A stretch of DNA of 64,000 bases from Polaribacter litorisediminis (GTDB taxonomy: Bacteria > Bacteroidota > Bacteroidia > Flavobacteriales > Flavobacteriaceae). Positions 51,301 to 60,173 of the stretch are shown one piece after another. Location: positions 1,041,001 to 1,105,000 of the forward strand of contig NZ_CP082966.1 of NCBI RefSeq assembly GCF_019968605.1, given 5' to 3'. The notes beneath the pieces were generated by a model. It was not told the origin of the DNA. It made no database searches and saw only the letters and a list, made by a program, of their open reading frames with translations. The translations under genes were made by a program, and so were the position numbers. Numbering within the stretch: the first letter of the stretch is position 1; every line of letters begins with the position of its first letter.

Positions 51301-52762
51301 TTTAGATGACGCTTTTGATTTAGATAATACTGCAATAAATCCTTCAAATGGACAAACACCTTTAAGTTTCCCAAATGTTGATAATACAGATACTCCAGAA
51401 AGAGATTGGAGAGAAATAATCGGCATTTTTGTTTTAATTGACAATATTTCACAACCAGAAGGAACAGATTTTGTATTTACAATTCAATTAGTTACAAAAA
51501 ATGATAATTCTATTTTAATAGAAAGTTCATCACCCATCGATTTTAATTTTTCAACTTCAGATGGCACAACTACAACTAGCGTCTTTGATGTTGCAATTTC
51601 ACCTTTCGATTACGTTGGTCTGCCAAGTACAACGTTTACAATTGCTCCATTTACAACTACAGCAACATTTGTAGTAACTTCTTTGGAAGATACTATTTTT
51701 GAGTTTACAGAACTTTTTACATTAAACGGAACCATTACCTCTAACAATACTTTAAATAAAGATGTTATTGGGATTGGATCAATTTTAGATAATGATGCAG
51801 CTCCTTCAATCACTATGAACAATTCGCGTGAATTAGAAGGCATAGATTTATTGCATACAATTACCATTAGCAATCCTGCATCTACGCCTATTTCTGTTGA
51901 AATTGTAACCACAGATAGAACAGCTATAAGTCCCGAGGATTATAATCCTGTTTTTGATAATTTTACGATTGAAGGCACTACAGATCCAAACAATGCAAAT
52001 ACCCAAGTTTCATTCAAGATTACCTCTCTTTTAGACAATTTAAATGAGCCAGATGAAGAAATTATTAACGTTGTTGGCGTTGGGCTAACAAGCAATCTTG
52101 GTGCTCAAGATTTAGCAAAAACGGCCACAATTTTAGATGTTGATCCAAATCCGATTGTAGAAATTAACAATGCAGAAGCAGAAGAAGGCAGTGATTTAGA
52201 ATTTACAATCAGTCTAGTAAATGCAAACGGAGAATTGATACAGAATTACATTCCAATCAATATAAATTTAGAAACCATAGACGATACAACAACGGCAAAC
52301 CAAGATTACCAGTCTTTATCTACACAAATTGTAATTCCTGCTTTTACATCAACCATAAATCAATCAGTTATAACGATTGATGATGCATTAAATGAAGAGA
52401 TAGAAACATTATTTTTACAGTTAAATTTAGATTTTACGACCGTTTCAAATATAACTGCACCTTTCGGAATTGGTACAATCTTCAGTGATGATTACCCAAA
52501 TTTATTTTCACCAAATAATGATGGTAGGAGTGATGTTTTTAAAATGTTAGGCTTACAGCAGTATCCAAATTTTGTCTTGGTAATTTTTAATCGACAAGGA
52601 AATGAAGTGTATAATTATAGCAATAATGGCAATTTAAATCCTATTTGGTGGGATGGAACTTATAACAATAAGCCCGCACCAACAGGCGTTTATTTTTACA
52701 TATTAGATTATAATGACGGTGTAAAAAAGCCAATAAAGAATTTTATACAATTAATTAGATAA
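48356..52762 (+). CDS. Giant type IX-secreted adhesin-like protein, copy 1
   Basis: A 1468-residue secreted protein. Order: signal peptide (1-22); two cadherin/tandem-95-like Ig repeats of about 107 residues (starting near 24 and 132; PPIANDDVKTTLLN, PIAIDDYDTAEINTT); a long region of DUF11-like domains (about 235-745); acidic thrombospondin-type-3 calcium repeats (about 750-1015; DSDNDGITND, DFDNDGVPNHFDLDSDNDGI); Calx-beta domains (about 1030-1375); and a gliding-type CTD (about 1380-1468; FSPNNDGRSDVFK ... NFIQLIR) for type IX export. It should be a calcium-stabilised surface adhesin. Its stop overlaps the PorP/SprF start (TAATG). Confidence 0.9.
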   Translation: MIKKFPKLIIFIFLFFTQFLVALDPPIANDDVKTTLLNTPLSENTPGLLTNDTDPDGDALFITEFIINEITFPAGENASFSEGSIVILADGSFNFIPNPVFFGTVSEITYTITDGTSTSSANLNITVTVSPNTPIAIDDYDTAEINTTLNVAAPGVLENDIESSGTDLRVTQFSVNGDVFNAGETANTPQGSITIATNGRYRFIPNTGYTGNVDTITYTITNGTVTSSANLLLTVEFIDNLLEIDDLDSCNQGFNANGAYRIDYRFTLRNKSTARDGHANSLIRNIDLINNLETTFGIGCVINVESIIISAFNSPDVYDYVNNVEYPKDFGNSGAATAINSDFGNVTSTSIFNKNAIDNFVLYPGQRIRVNFCVTVDPDCDGRPFPTRSGSDIDFTNTVSVTSNKGGGSDTVILKDFHTTEAVVAAGLYIPAPLGNINADGTYDFTNRVVITNEGPATAQNINFNMGLGDFRTKGVTFNQIRVTQFLGPTVNVNPDFNGDNQTTLLLPNNVLPAGESIVLEIFYVIEPVSSDNSNIFFQTDRSQTQGPADGFDSFLPENKKKYSFVTWSDNLGNHLDKYDDLKDPVTSVSTGCNCNSIGAGMRFLFNATSNTNKVVSETKPAPKEILEHEEVTFQIEIENTSLGVQIDNLQLTDNLNNVCNGNVISVTTPTISSSATANPVLNPSFNGTTDTNIFDGTSGILEVNQKITVEFTVVFSEVCIGQNTAIFSATDPLSRLVTSSSNSVSMNASSDSDNDGITNDIDIDDDNDTIPDILEYNGLNPLDDDDSDFIPNYRDTDSGLDANNDGIVDVFDFDNDGVPNHFDLDSDNDGILDIVEAGNATDDTNNDGSTNNTVGANGLDNSKENNDSLTTTVNYTLPDTDASGNANFMDIDSDGDGIVDNIEAQPTNNYITLSTTVSLSGINTAYPNGINPVDTENDGIPDYIDINSDNDIRDDVIEGWDANNDGIPETVPRSSDIDNDGLDDAFDLDNTAINPSNGQTPLSFPNVDNTDTPERDWREIIGIFVLIDNISQPEGTDFVFTIQLVTKNDNSILIESSSPIDFNFSTSDGTTTTSVFDVAISPFDYVGLPSTTFTIAPFTTTATFVVTSLEDTIFEFTELFTLNGTITSNNTLNKDVIGIGSILDNDAAPSITMNNSRELEGIDLLHTITISNPASTPISVEIVTTDRTAISPEDYNPVFDNFTIEGTTDPNNANTQVSFKITSLLDNLNEPDEEIINVVGVGLTSNLGAQDLAKTATILDVDPNPIVEINNAEAEEGSDLEFTISLVNANGELIQNYIPININLETIDDTTTANQDYQSLSTQIVIPAFTSTINQSVITIDDALNEEIETLFLQLNLDFTTVSNITAPFGIGTIFSDDYPNLFSPNNDGRSDVFKMLGLQQYPNFVLVIFNRQGNEVYNYSNNGNLNPIWWDGTYNNKPAPTGVYFYILDYNDGVKKPIKNFIQLIR

Positions 52763-53721
52763 TGAATATGAAGGCTAAAATTGTATCAAAAATAAATAAG
52801 AGCAACGCATATTTTTTGCTATTTGGGTTGATGATTTTTTTATCAACTGTAAAAATTAACGCACAACAATTACCAAATTATACACAATATTTGTACAATA
52901 TGCAGACTATAAATCCTGCATTTGTTGGGTATAGAGCAGATTTAAGCATGTCTGTTTTATCTAGAGATCAATGGGTTGGTTTAGAAGGTGCACCAACTAC
53001 TAGAACTTTTTCCATTAATGGAAGAACAAAAAGAGGTTTAGGAATTGGAGCCACAATTGTAAATGATAAAATTGGTTTAACAGAAACTAGAAACGTAAAT
53101 TTCGATGCTTCTTATACTTTGGTGATTTCTGATGCTAGCAGATTATCTTTCGGTTTAAAAGGAGGAATGACCTTTTTTAACAATAATTTATTCGACGGAA
53201 TTACGATAGATAATGAAAGTTACGCTTCTACAAGTGGCATTTTCCCTAATGTTGGTTTTGGAGCTTTATATTACAATCAAGATTTTTACGTGGGTTTATC
53301 TGTACCTTATTTGTTAGAAACACCACAATTTTATATAGAAGATCGTTTTAAACAAACAAGTTTAGCAACAAATCCAAATGTATTTTTATCTACAGGCGCC
53401 TTGTTTCGATTATCACAAAGTATACTATTTAAGCCGTCAACCATGGTAAGATATACAACCAATCAGCCAGTTTCTATGGATGTAAATGCAAATTTTTTAT
53501 ACAATGAAGTTATCGAAGCAGGACTTTCTTATCGTCATCAAAGTTCTATAAGTGCTTTGTTTAGTTTGGTGATACATGAAAAATATAGAATTGGTTATGC
53601 GTATGATTATAAGACGCTTAATATTTCTGGTAATTTAAATACACACGAATTTATTTTACATGTAGATTTAGATTTTGGACAAAATTCAAGATGGTTAATG
53701 CGTAACAAATGCTATTTTTGA
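52762..53721 (+). CDS. PorP/SprF family membrane protein, copy 1
   Basis: A 319-residue outer-membrane protein of the PorP/SprF family. A signal segment (about 14-33) precedes the hallmark QQLPNYTQYLYNMQTINPAFVGYR, then alternating barrel strands (LSVLSRDQWVGLEGAP, IGLTETRNVNFDASYTL) to a C-terminal DFGQNSRWLMRNKCYF. Such proteins are encoded directly after type IX cargo with the gliding-type CTD and are needed to export or anchor it. The translational overlap with the adhesin indicates a dedicated pair. Only about seven residues differ from copy 2. Confidence 0.92.
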   Translation: MNMKAKIVSKINKSNAYFLLFGLMIFLSTVKINAQQLPNYTQYLYNMQTINPAFVGYRADLSMSVLSRDQWVGLEGAPTTRTFSINGRTKRGLGIGATIVNDKIGLTETRNVNFDASYTLVISDASRLSFGLKGGMTFFNNNLFDGITIDNESYASTSGIFPNVGFGALYYNQDFYVGLSVPYLLETPQFYIEDRFKQTSLATNPNVFLSTGALFRLSQSILFKPSTMVRYTTNQPVSMDVNANFLYNEVIEAGLSYRHQSSISALFSLVIHEKYRIGYAYDYKTLNISGNLNTHEFILHVDLDFGQNSRWLMRNKCYF

Positions 53722-53773
53722 TGTTGAAATAATTCATAAAAAAAAGTATTTTATTTTCTTCGGATAAAAAAAA

Positions 53774-53847
53774 TTAAGCAAGTAGTTTCTTTACAGTATC
53801 AAAAATAATATAGACTTCTGCTACAATTTGCTGGTTTGTTTTTAAAT
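53774..53847 (-). pseudogene. 3' fragment of the phosphatase/ArsC-like gene at the duplication joint
   Basis: This is nearly identical to the 3' end of the gene at 60174-60809 and encodes its last two dozen codons ending FDTVKKLLA on the minus strand, with the same stop position. After 53847 the match stops abruptly. It marks the right edge of duplication copy 1. Confidence 0.85.
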
Positions 53848-53855
53848 CAGCAAGC

Positions 53856-54045
53856 CCAAATATAGATGAGTAAGTACAAGATGTTTGGAATCAATACACG
53901 GAATATAAAAATGCAATGTTCGAAAAAAACGAATACTAAAAATTCTCCTTAGAGAATTATTCGTGAAAACAGAGAAACAACGCCATGTGCAGCGGTTATT
54001 CCTTATGTTTTAAAGAGTACCTTATCATAAGAATCTCGAAATTTA
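53856..54045 (+). pseudogene. 3' fragment of ppk2 at the duplication joint
   Basis: Aligns by eye with 48149-48331 (the end of the second ppk2 gene), for example TCAATACACGGAATATAAAA at 53890, but contains substitutions and small indels that break the frame. It shows the duplication is not recent in this part. Confidence 0.8.
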
Positions 54046-54083
54046 GTGTTATCTTTACAGTACCATATTTTTATTCACTCCCC

Positions 54084-57000
54084 ATGATAAAAATCCATAG
54101 AATAATAGTTTTTTTTATAATATTTGCCTCTCAGTTTTTGATTTCTCAGACAGTTCCAGTTGCAAATAACGATACCTATACTACATTTGTAAATACCTCT
54201 TTAAATGTATCTGCATCAGGTATTTTAGAAAATGACACGGATGCAGATGAAGATGTATTAAAAGTTATACAATTTTTAATAAATGGAGTGTCTTATACTG
54301 TTCATCAAACAGCTGTTTTTGATCATGGAACTATAAATATTTTAGAAGATGGTAGTTTTACTTTTATACCATTACCAAATTACAAAGGAGATATAGAAAC
54401 CATTACTTATCTCGTTACAGATGGCAAATTTACAAGCTATGCCAAAATAAATATTTCTGTAACGGTTCCTCCATCACCACCTAGAGCAATTAATGATCGT
54501 TATACCACATTTGTAAACACAACGATAAATCAAGCCGCCCCCGGAATTTTAGATAACGATACGGATGTAAATGAAGATATTTTAAAAGTAACTCAATTTT
54601 TAATAAATGGAGTACCTCATGGTGTTGGCGAAACTTCAAATTTAGCACAAGGTAGCATTACTATTTTAGAAGATGGTAGTTTTACCTTTACTCCTTCACT
54701 TCATTTTGTAGGAAATATAGATACGATTACCTACACAATTACTGACGGCACATTTGAACGTTCTGCTAATTTAGATATTACAGTTATTTTTCCACCATCT
54801 CCACCTATAGCAAGTAACGATAGTTATACAGCATTTATAAATGAACCTTTTCTTAGAACAGCGCCAGGAATTTTAGATAATGATACAGATATAAATGCAG
54901 ATATATTGAAAGTAACAGAATTTTCTATAAATGGAGCTACCTTAACTGCCGGACAAAAAGCTACTTTTGCTCAAGGAAGTCTTATTATTTTTGAAAATGG
55001 TAGATTTACTTATACTCCTTTAGTTGACTTTGTGGGGGATACAGATACTGTTACGTATACCATTACAGATGGTGTGTTTACAAGTTCAGCCAGTATAACG
55101 ATTTCTGTAATTATACCTCCAACACCCGCTATTGCAAAGGATGATTACAATACAGCAGACGAGAATAAGACTTTAATCGGTCCTATTCCTGGAGTATTAG
55201 TAAACGATACAGATATTAATGAAGATGTCTTAACCACTACTGAATTTCAAATAAATGGAACAACTTATACTTCTGGTCAAACCGCCAAATTAGCTGAAGG
55301 AGATTTTACATTATTTCAAAACGGAAGTTATAAATTAGTTCCTACGCCAAATTATATAGGTGCAGTTCCAGTTATAAAGTATACAATTACAGATGGTACA
55401 TTTACAAGTTCTGCCAATTTGTTTTTAACTGTTGAACCGACTAAAAATTTAATAGAAATTAGATCTATAACTAGCTGTAATCAAGGTTTTACGAGTAGTG
55501 GAAATTATAAAATTAGTTATAATGCCACTTTAGTAAATAGAAGTAATGCACAAGATTATCATGCTGCAAGTCTGGTTAAAAATATTGATTTAGCCAATGA
55601 TTTGCAAGCTGTTTTTGGCACAGGGTGTTTAGTAGAAGTAAGTCAAGTAAGGATTAGAAATAGTAATACTCCAAAAGATTACTTAGGGCAGCCATATCCA
55701 AAAGAATTTACAAATGGCGCTGTAAATCCTAATTTTTTAGATGGCACATCCACTAATTTTTTTAGTGACGATGCGGTAAATAATTTAACGCTTTATCCGA
55801 GACAATCTATTTCCATAAGTTATTGTGTAACGGTAAGTGCTTTTTGTAATGGGAGACCAAATCCAACTCCTTCTGGCTCCTCAGGAGTCGATTTTACAAA
55901 CATATTAAACATTACTGATAGCAGTGGTACTGCAACAAATTCCCTAACACTCAATGATTTTCATACAACAGAAGCTGTTGTAAGCGCAGGGCTTTATGTA
56001 CCCGAATTTAATAATACGCGAAATTCTCCTGGAATTGTAAATTCTAACGGAACTTATGAGTATGTAAACACAGTAATTATTACCAACGAAGGTTCTGTGG
56101 ATGCAAATAATGTAAACTTTAACATGGGACTTAGTGAGTTTATTTCTAAAGGGATAATTTTTGAAGATATTATAATAACGCAAGTTTCAGGTGGTCCAAG
56201 CGTAAGTATCAATCCAGATTTTGACGGTATAACAAACACCAATTTATTAACAGCAAACAACGTTTTGCCAGCGGGAGAAACAATTAGATTAGAGGTATAT
56301 TATTTAATTGGTCCTTTTAACAATTCTTCTTATAGTTATTTTAGGCAAATGGACATTTCACAAACTCAAGGACCTTTAGATGGTTTTGATGAATCATCAA
56401 CTAATAATAAAGGGCGTTACTCATTTGTCACTTGGTCAGATGCTTTAGGAGATCATGTGGATCGATATTATTATGTAAATTCTGCTGTCGCAAATATTTC
56501 TGCAGAATCTCAATGCAGTTGCAGAACAACCGGAATGCGTTTTTATTTTAATTCGTCCTCTAGCACAGATGAAATAGTTTCCACAGTGCATACTGCGCCA
56601 AATGGCATTTTAGAACATGAAGAAAATACTTTTCAAATTACGATAAAAAATACAAGTGAAGCTGTAGAGATTATAAACTTACAATTACAAGATAATCTGA
56701 ATAGCGTTTGTGGCGGTAATATTATATTAGTAAGTAATCCTATCATTAAAAATTCAACTGCAACTACAGACCCCGTTTTGAATACGAATTTCGATGGAAT
56801 TTCAGATGTAAATTTATTTGATGGCAATTCAGGCCTACTTCAAGCAAATCAAAGTATTACAATTGAATTTAGCGTTCTTTTTTCTGAAATGTGTAAAGGT
56901 ACAAATACAGTTGTTTTTACAGCCTCAAATCCTTTAAGTACAATCGTGCAATCTTCAAGAACAATTACCGTTTCAGCATTTACAGATACAGATAATGATG

Positions 57001-59162
57001 GAATCCCTAACGGAATTGATTTAGATGATGATAATGATACCATACCTGATATTTTAGAATATAATGGTATAAATCCTTTAGACGATGATGATGGTGATTT
57101 TATACCAAATTATAGAGATACAGATTTTGGAGCAGATGCAAATAACGATGGTATTGTAGATGTTTTTGACTTTGATAATGATGGAGTTCCTAATCATTTT
57201 GATTTAGATAGTGATAATGATGGAATTTTAGATATTGTTGAAGCTGGAAATATTAGTTTAGATACAAATAGAAATGGAACTACAAATGGGGCTATTGGTG
57301 CAAATGGTTTAGATAATTCTAAAGAAAATAATGATAGTTTAACCACAACAATTAATTATATAATTCCAAATACAGATGCTAATGGAAATGCAAACTTTAT
57401 TGATATTGATGCAGATGATGATGGAATTGTCGATAATATTGAGGCGCAACTAACGAATAATTACACCACATTAAATGCAACAGTTTCTTTAGCGGGTATT
57501 AATACTGCATATCCAAATGGGATTAATCCTGTTGATACAGAAAATGATAAGATTCCAGACTACATAGATATGAACTCTGATAACGATGTTCGAGATGATA
57601 TTATTGAAGGTTGGGATGCTAATAGTGATGGAATACCAGAAACTGTGCCACTAAATTCCGATGTAGATAATGATGGTTTAGATGATGCTTTTGATACCAA
57701 TGATAATTTGGTAAATCCTTCAAATAATCAAACTCCACTTAGTTTTTCAAATGTTGATAATGCAGAAACTCCAGAAAGAGATTGGAGAGAAATTATTGCC
57801 ATTTTTGTACAAATAGTTACAGATGCCAAAACGATAGAAGGAAATAATTTAGATTTTACAATTTCTTTGGTTACAAAAAATAATAAGAACATATTAGTTG
57901 AAAGTGCAACACCTGTAACCATCGATTTTACGACCAAAAATGGCACAGAAAAAACAGCTATGTATGATGTAGCAACTGCGTCTTTTGATTATATTGAAAA
58001 TTTAAATAACACGTTTACAATTCCACCATTCACAAATACAATTAGTTTTTCTGTTGCTATTTTAGATGATCCTATTTCTGAAATTGATGAGCTATTTACT
58101 TTAGTAGGAATCATCACATCAGAAAATACAATGAATAATTCTTTAGAAACTTTAGAATCTATAGGTACTATTCTAGATAATGAATTACTACCTTCTGTTT
58201 CCATAAGCAATGCTCGAGCAAATGAAGGAGATGATTTAGTACATACACTAAGCCTTTCTCATCCTAGTTCTAGGAATATTGTAGTGGAGGTATTTTCAAA
58301 AGAAAACCAAGCAGTGAGTCCTGATGATTTTTTACCATTTAGAGAAGAATTCACTTTTAATGGGATAGAAAACTCTATGAATACTGCTTTAGAAATTTCA
58401 TTTAATATCGAAACATTCCAAGATAATTTAAATGAATTTGATGAAGAAATTTTAGAGGTCATAGGCATCTTAAAAACACCTGATGTAGCTTCACAAGATG
58501 TATCAATAACGGGAACAGGAACAATTCTAGATATAGACCCAAATCCATTAGTTCAAATTACAAGTTTAAATTCAACGGTGGAAGAAGGAGAAGTTTTATC
58601 ATTTGAAATAGGTCTTTTTAATACAGATTTAGAGCCTATGCAAAATCATTTACCTATTAATTTTACTTTAGAAACCATCGATAACACTACCTTTATGAAT
58701 GAAGATTATACTTTTATATCAGAAAATATAAATATTCCTGCGTATTCATTTTCAATAAAAAAAGAGGTACAAACTATCAATGATAAATTGCAAGAAGGTA
58801 CAGAATCTTTTTTCTTACAAGCAACTTTAACTTCTTTAGACGTTTCAAATACGTTTTTTCCAAGGGGCGAAGGATTTATAACAGATAACGATTATCCAAA
58901 TTTATTTTCACCAAATAATGATGGTAAGAGTGATGTTTTTGAAATTTCTATCTTAAAAGAGTACCCAAATTTTATATTAATAATTTTTAATCGACAAGGA
59001 AATGAAGTGTATAATTATAGCAATAATGGCAATTTAAATCCTATTTGGTGGGATGGAACTTATAACAATAAGCCCGTACCAACAGGCGTTTATTTTTACA
59101 TATTAGATTATAATGACGGTGTAAAAAAGCCAATAAAGAATTTTATACAATTAATTAGATAA
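54084..59162 (+). CDS. Giant type IX-secreted adhesin-like protein, copy 2
   Basis: A 1692-residue protein from the ATG at 54084, which begins a clean signal peptide (MIKIHRIIVFFIIFASQFL); the in-frame ATG at 53985 lies in the ppk2 remnant and is rejected. The domain order is as in copy 1, but with four cadherin/tandem-95-like repeats (DNA starts near 54153, 54475, 54799 and 55120, spacing about 323 nt) instead of two. DUF11-like domains, type-3 calcium repeats (DTDNDGIPNG, DFDNDGVPNHFDLDSDNDGI), Calx-beta domains and the gliding-type CTD follow. Its last 75 residues are almost identical to copy 1. It overlaps its own PorP/SprF gene (TAATG). Confidence 0.9.
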   Translation: MIKIHRIIVFFIIFASQFLISQTVPVANNDTYTTFVNTSLNVSASGILENDTDADEDVLKVIQFLINGVSYTVHQTAVFDHGTINILEDGSFTFIPLPNYKGDIETITYLVTDGKFTSYAKINISVTVPPSPPRAINDRYTTFVNTTINQAAPGILDNDTDVNEDILKVTQFLINGVPHGVGETSNLAQGSITILEDGSFTFTPSLHFVGNIDTITYTITDGTFERSANLDITVIFPPSPPIASNDSYTAFINEPFLRTAPGILDNDTDINADILKVTEFSINGATLTAGQKATFAQGSLIIFENGRFTYTPLVDFVGDTDTVTYTITDGVFTSSASITISVIIPPTPAIAKDDYNTADENKTLIGPIPGVLVNDTDINEDVLTTTEFQINGTTYTSGQTAKLAEGDFTLFQNGSYKLVPTPNYIGAVPVIKYTITDGTFTSSANLFLTVEPTKNLIEIRSITSCNQGFTSSGNYKISYNATLVNRSNAQDYHAASLVKNIDLANDLQAVFGTGCLVEVSQVRIRNSNTPKDYLGQPYPKEFTNGAVNPNFLDGTSTNFFSDDAVNNLTLYPRQSISISYCVTVSAFCNGRPNPTPSGSSGVDFTNILNITDSSGTATNSLTLNDFHTTEAVVSAGLYVPEFNNTRNSPGIVNSNGTYEYVNTVIITNEGSVDANNVNFNMGLSEFISKGIIFEDIIITQVSGGPSVSINPDFDGITNTNLLTANNVLPAGETIRLEVYYLIGPFNNSSYSYFRQMDISQTQGPLDGFDESSTNNKGRYSFVTWSDALGDHVDRYYYVNSAVANISAESQCSCRTTGMRFYFNSSSSTDEIVSTVHTAPNGILEHEENTFQITIKNTSEAVEIINLQLQDNLNSVCGGNIILVSNPIIKNSTATTDPVLNTNFDGISDVNLFDGNSGLLQANQSITIEFSVLFSEMCKGTNTVVFTASNPLSTIVQSSRTITVSAFTDTDNDGIPNGIDLDDDNDTIPDILEYNGINPLDDDDGDFIPNYRDTDFGADANNDGIVDVFDFDNDGVPNHFDLDSDNDGILDIVEAGNISLDTNRNGTTNGAIGANGLDNSKENNDSLTTTINYIIPNTDANGNANFIDIDADDDGIVDNIEAQLTNNYTTLNATVSLAGINTAYPNGINPVDTENDKIPDYIDMNSDNDVRDDIIEGWDANSDGIPETVPLNSDVDNDGLDDAFDTNDNLVNPSNNQTPLSFSNVDNAETPERDWREIIAIFVQIVTDAKTIEGNNLDFTISLVTKNNKNILVESATPVTIDFTTKNGTEKTAMYDVATASFDYIENLNNTFTIPPFTNTISFSVAILDDPISEIDELFTLVGIITSENTMNNSLETLESIGTILDNELLPSVSISNARANEGDDLVHTLSLSHPSSRNIVVEVFSKENQAVSPDDFLPFREEFTFNGIENSMNTALEISFNIETFQDNLNEFDEEILEVIGILKTPDVASQDVSITGTGTILDIDPNPLVQITSLNSTVEEGEVLSFEIGLFNTDLEPMQNHLPINFTLETIDNTTFMNEDYTFISENINIPAYSFSIKKEVQTINDKLQEGTESFFLQATLTSLDVSNTFFPRGEGFITDNDYPNLFSPNNDGKSDVFEISILKEYPNFILIIFNRQGNEVYNYSNNGNLNPIWWDGTYNNKPVPTGVYFYILDYNDGVKKPIKNFIQLIR

Positions 59163-60121
59163 TGAATATGAAGGCTAAAATTGTATCAAAAATAAATAAG
59201 AGCAACGCATATTTTTTGCTATTTGGGTTGATGATTTCTTTATCAACTTTAAAAATAAACGCACAACAATTACCAAATTATACACAATATTTGTACAATA
59301 TGCAGATTATAAATCCGGCATTTGTTGGGTATAGAGCAGATTTAAGCATGTCTGTTTTATCTCGAGATCAATGGGTTGGTTTAGAAGGTGCGCCAACTAC
59401 TAGAACTTTTTCCATTAATGGAAGAACAAAAAGAGGTTTAGGAATTGGAGCCACAATTGTAAATGATAAAATTGGTTTAACAGAAACTAGAAACGTAAAT
59501 TTCGATGCTTCTTATACTTTAGTAATTTCTGATGCTAGCAGATTATCTTTCGGTTTAAAAGGAGGAATGACCTTTTTTAACAATAATTTATTCGACGGAA
59601 TTACGATAGATAACGAAAGTTACGCTTCTACAAGTGGCATTTTCCCTAATGTTGGTTTTGGAGCTTTATATTACAATCAAGATTTTTACGTGGGTTTATC
59701 TGTACCTTATTTGTTAGAAACACCACAATTTTATATAGAAGATCGTTTTAAACAAACAAGTTTAGCAACAAATCCAAATGTATTTTTATCTACAGGCGCC
59801 TTGTTTCGATTATCACAAAGTATACTATTTAAGCCGTCAACCATGGTAAGATATACAACCAATCAGCCAGTTTCTATGGATGTAAATGCAAATTTTTTAT
59901 ACAATGAAGTTATCGAAGCAGGACTTTCTTATCGTCATCAAAGTTCTGTAAGTGCCTTGTTTACTTTGGTGATACATGAAAAATATAGAATTGGTTATGC
60001 GTATGATTATAAGACGCTTAATGTTTCTGGTAATTTAAACACACACGAATTTATTTTACATGTAGATTTAGATTTTGGACAAAATTCAAGATGGTTAATG
60101 CGTAACAAATGCTATTTTTGA
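59162..60121 (+). CDS. PorP/SprF family membrane protein, copy 2
   Basis: A 319-residue protein nearly identical to the copy at 52762, with a handful of substitutions (for example Phe to Ser and Val to Leu in the signal region, Thr to Ile in YNMQxINP, Ile to Val in HQSSxSALF). The role is the same: outer-membrane partner for the type IX cargo encoded immediately upstream, coupled by a TAATG overlap. The strong conservation next to diverged adhesin sequence suggests gene conversion or strong selection. Confidence 0.92.
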   Translation: MNMKAKIVSKINKSNAYFLLFGLMISLSTLKINAQQLPNYTQYLYNMQIINPAFVGYRADLSMSVLSRDQWVGLEGAPTTRTFSINGRTKRGLGIGATIVNDKIGLTETRNVNFDASYTLVISDASRLSFGLKGGMTFFNNNLFDGITIDNESYASTSGIFPNVGFGALYYNQDFYVGLSVPYLLETPQFYIEDRFKQTSLATNPNVFLSTGALFRLSQSILFKPSTMVRYTTNQPVSMDVNANFLYNEVIEAGLSYRHQSSVSALFTLVIHEKYRIGYAYDYKTLNVSGNLNTHEFILHVDLDFGQNSRWLMRNKCYF

Positions 60122-60173
60122 TGTTGAAATAATTCATAAAAAAAAGCTTTTTATTTTCTTCGGATAAAAAAAA

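Larger units (their letters stand above)
48161..53847. repeat. Copy 1 of a tandem segmental duplication
   Basis: This unit runs from the 3' part of the second ppk2 gene through the giant adhesin gene and its PorP/SprF gene into the 3' end of the phosphatase-like gene. The same order recurs at 53850-60240. The 3' portions (adhesin C-terminus, PorP/SprF and beyond) are nearly identical in both units; the adhesin 5' parts are more diverged. Confidence 0.85.

Noticed and set aside
53985..54083. Longer N-terminus for the second adhesin from the ATG at 53985
   Set aside because: This part is the degraded ppk2 remnant; a proper signal peptide starts at 54084.
50257..58468. Several minus-strand ORFs of 60-125 codons inside the adhesin genes
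   Set aside because: They are opposite-strand shadows of repetitive acidic coding sequence with no homology-like motifs or start context.
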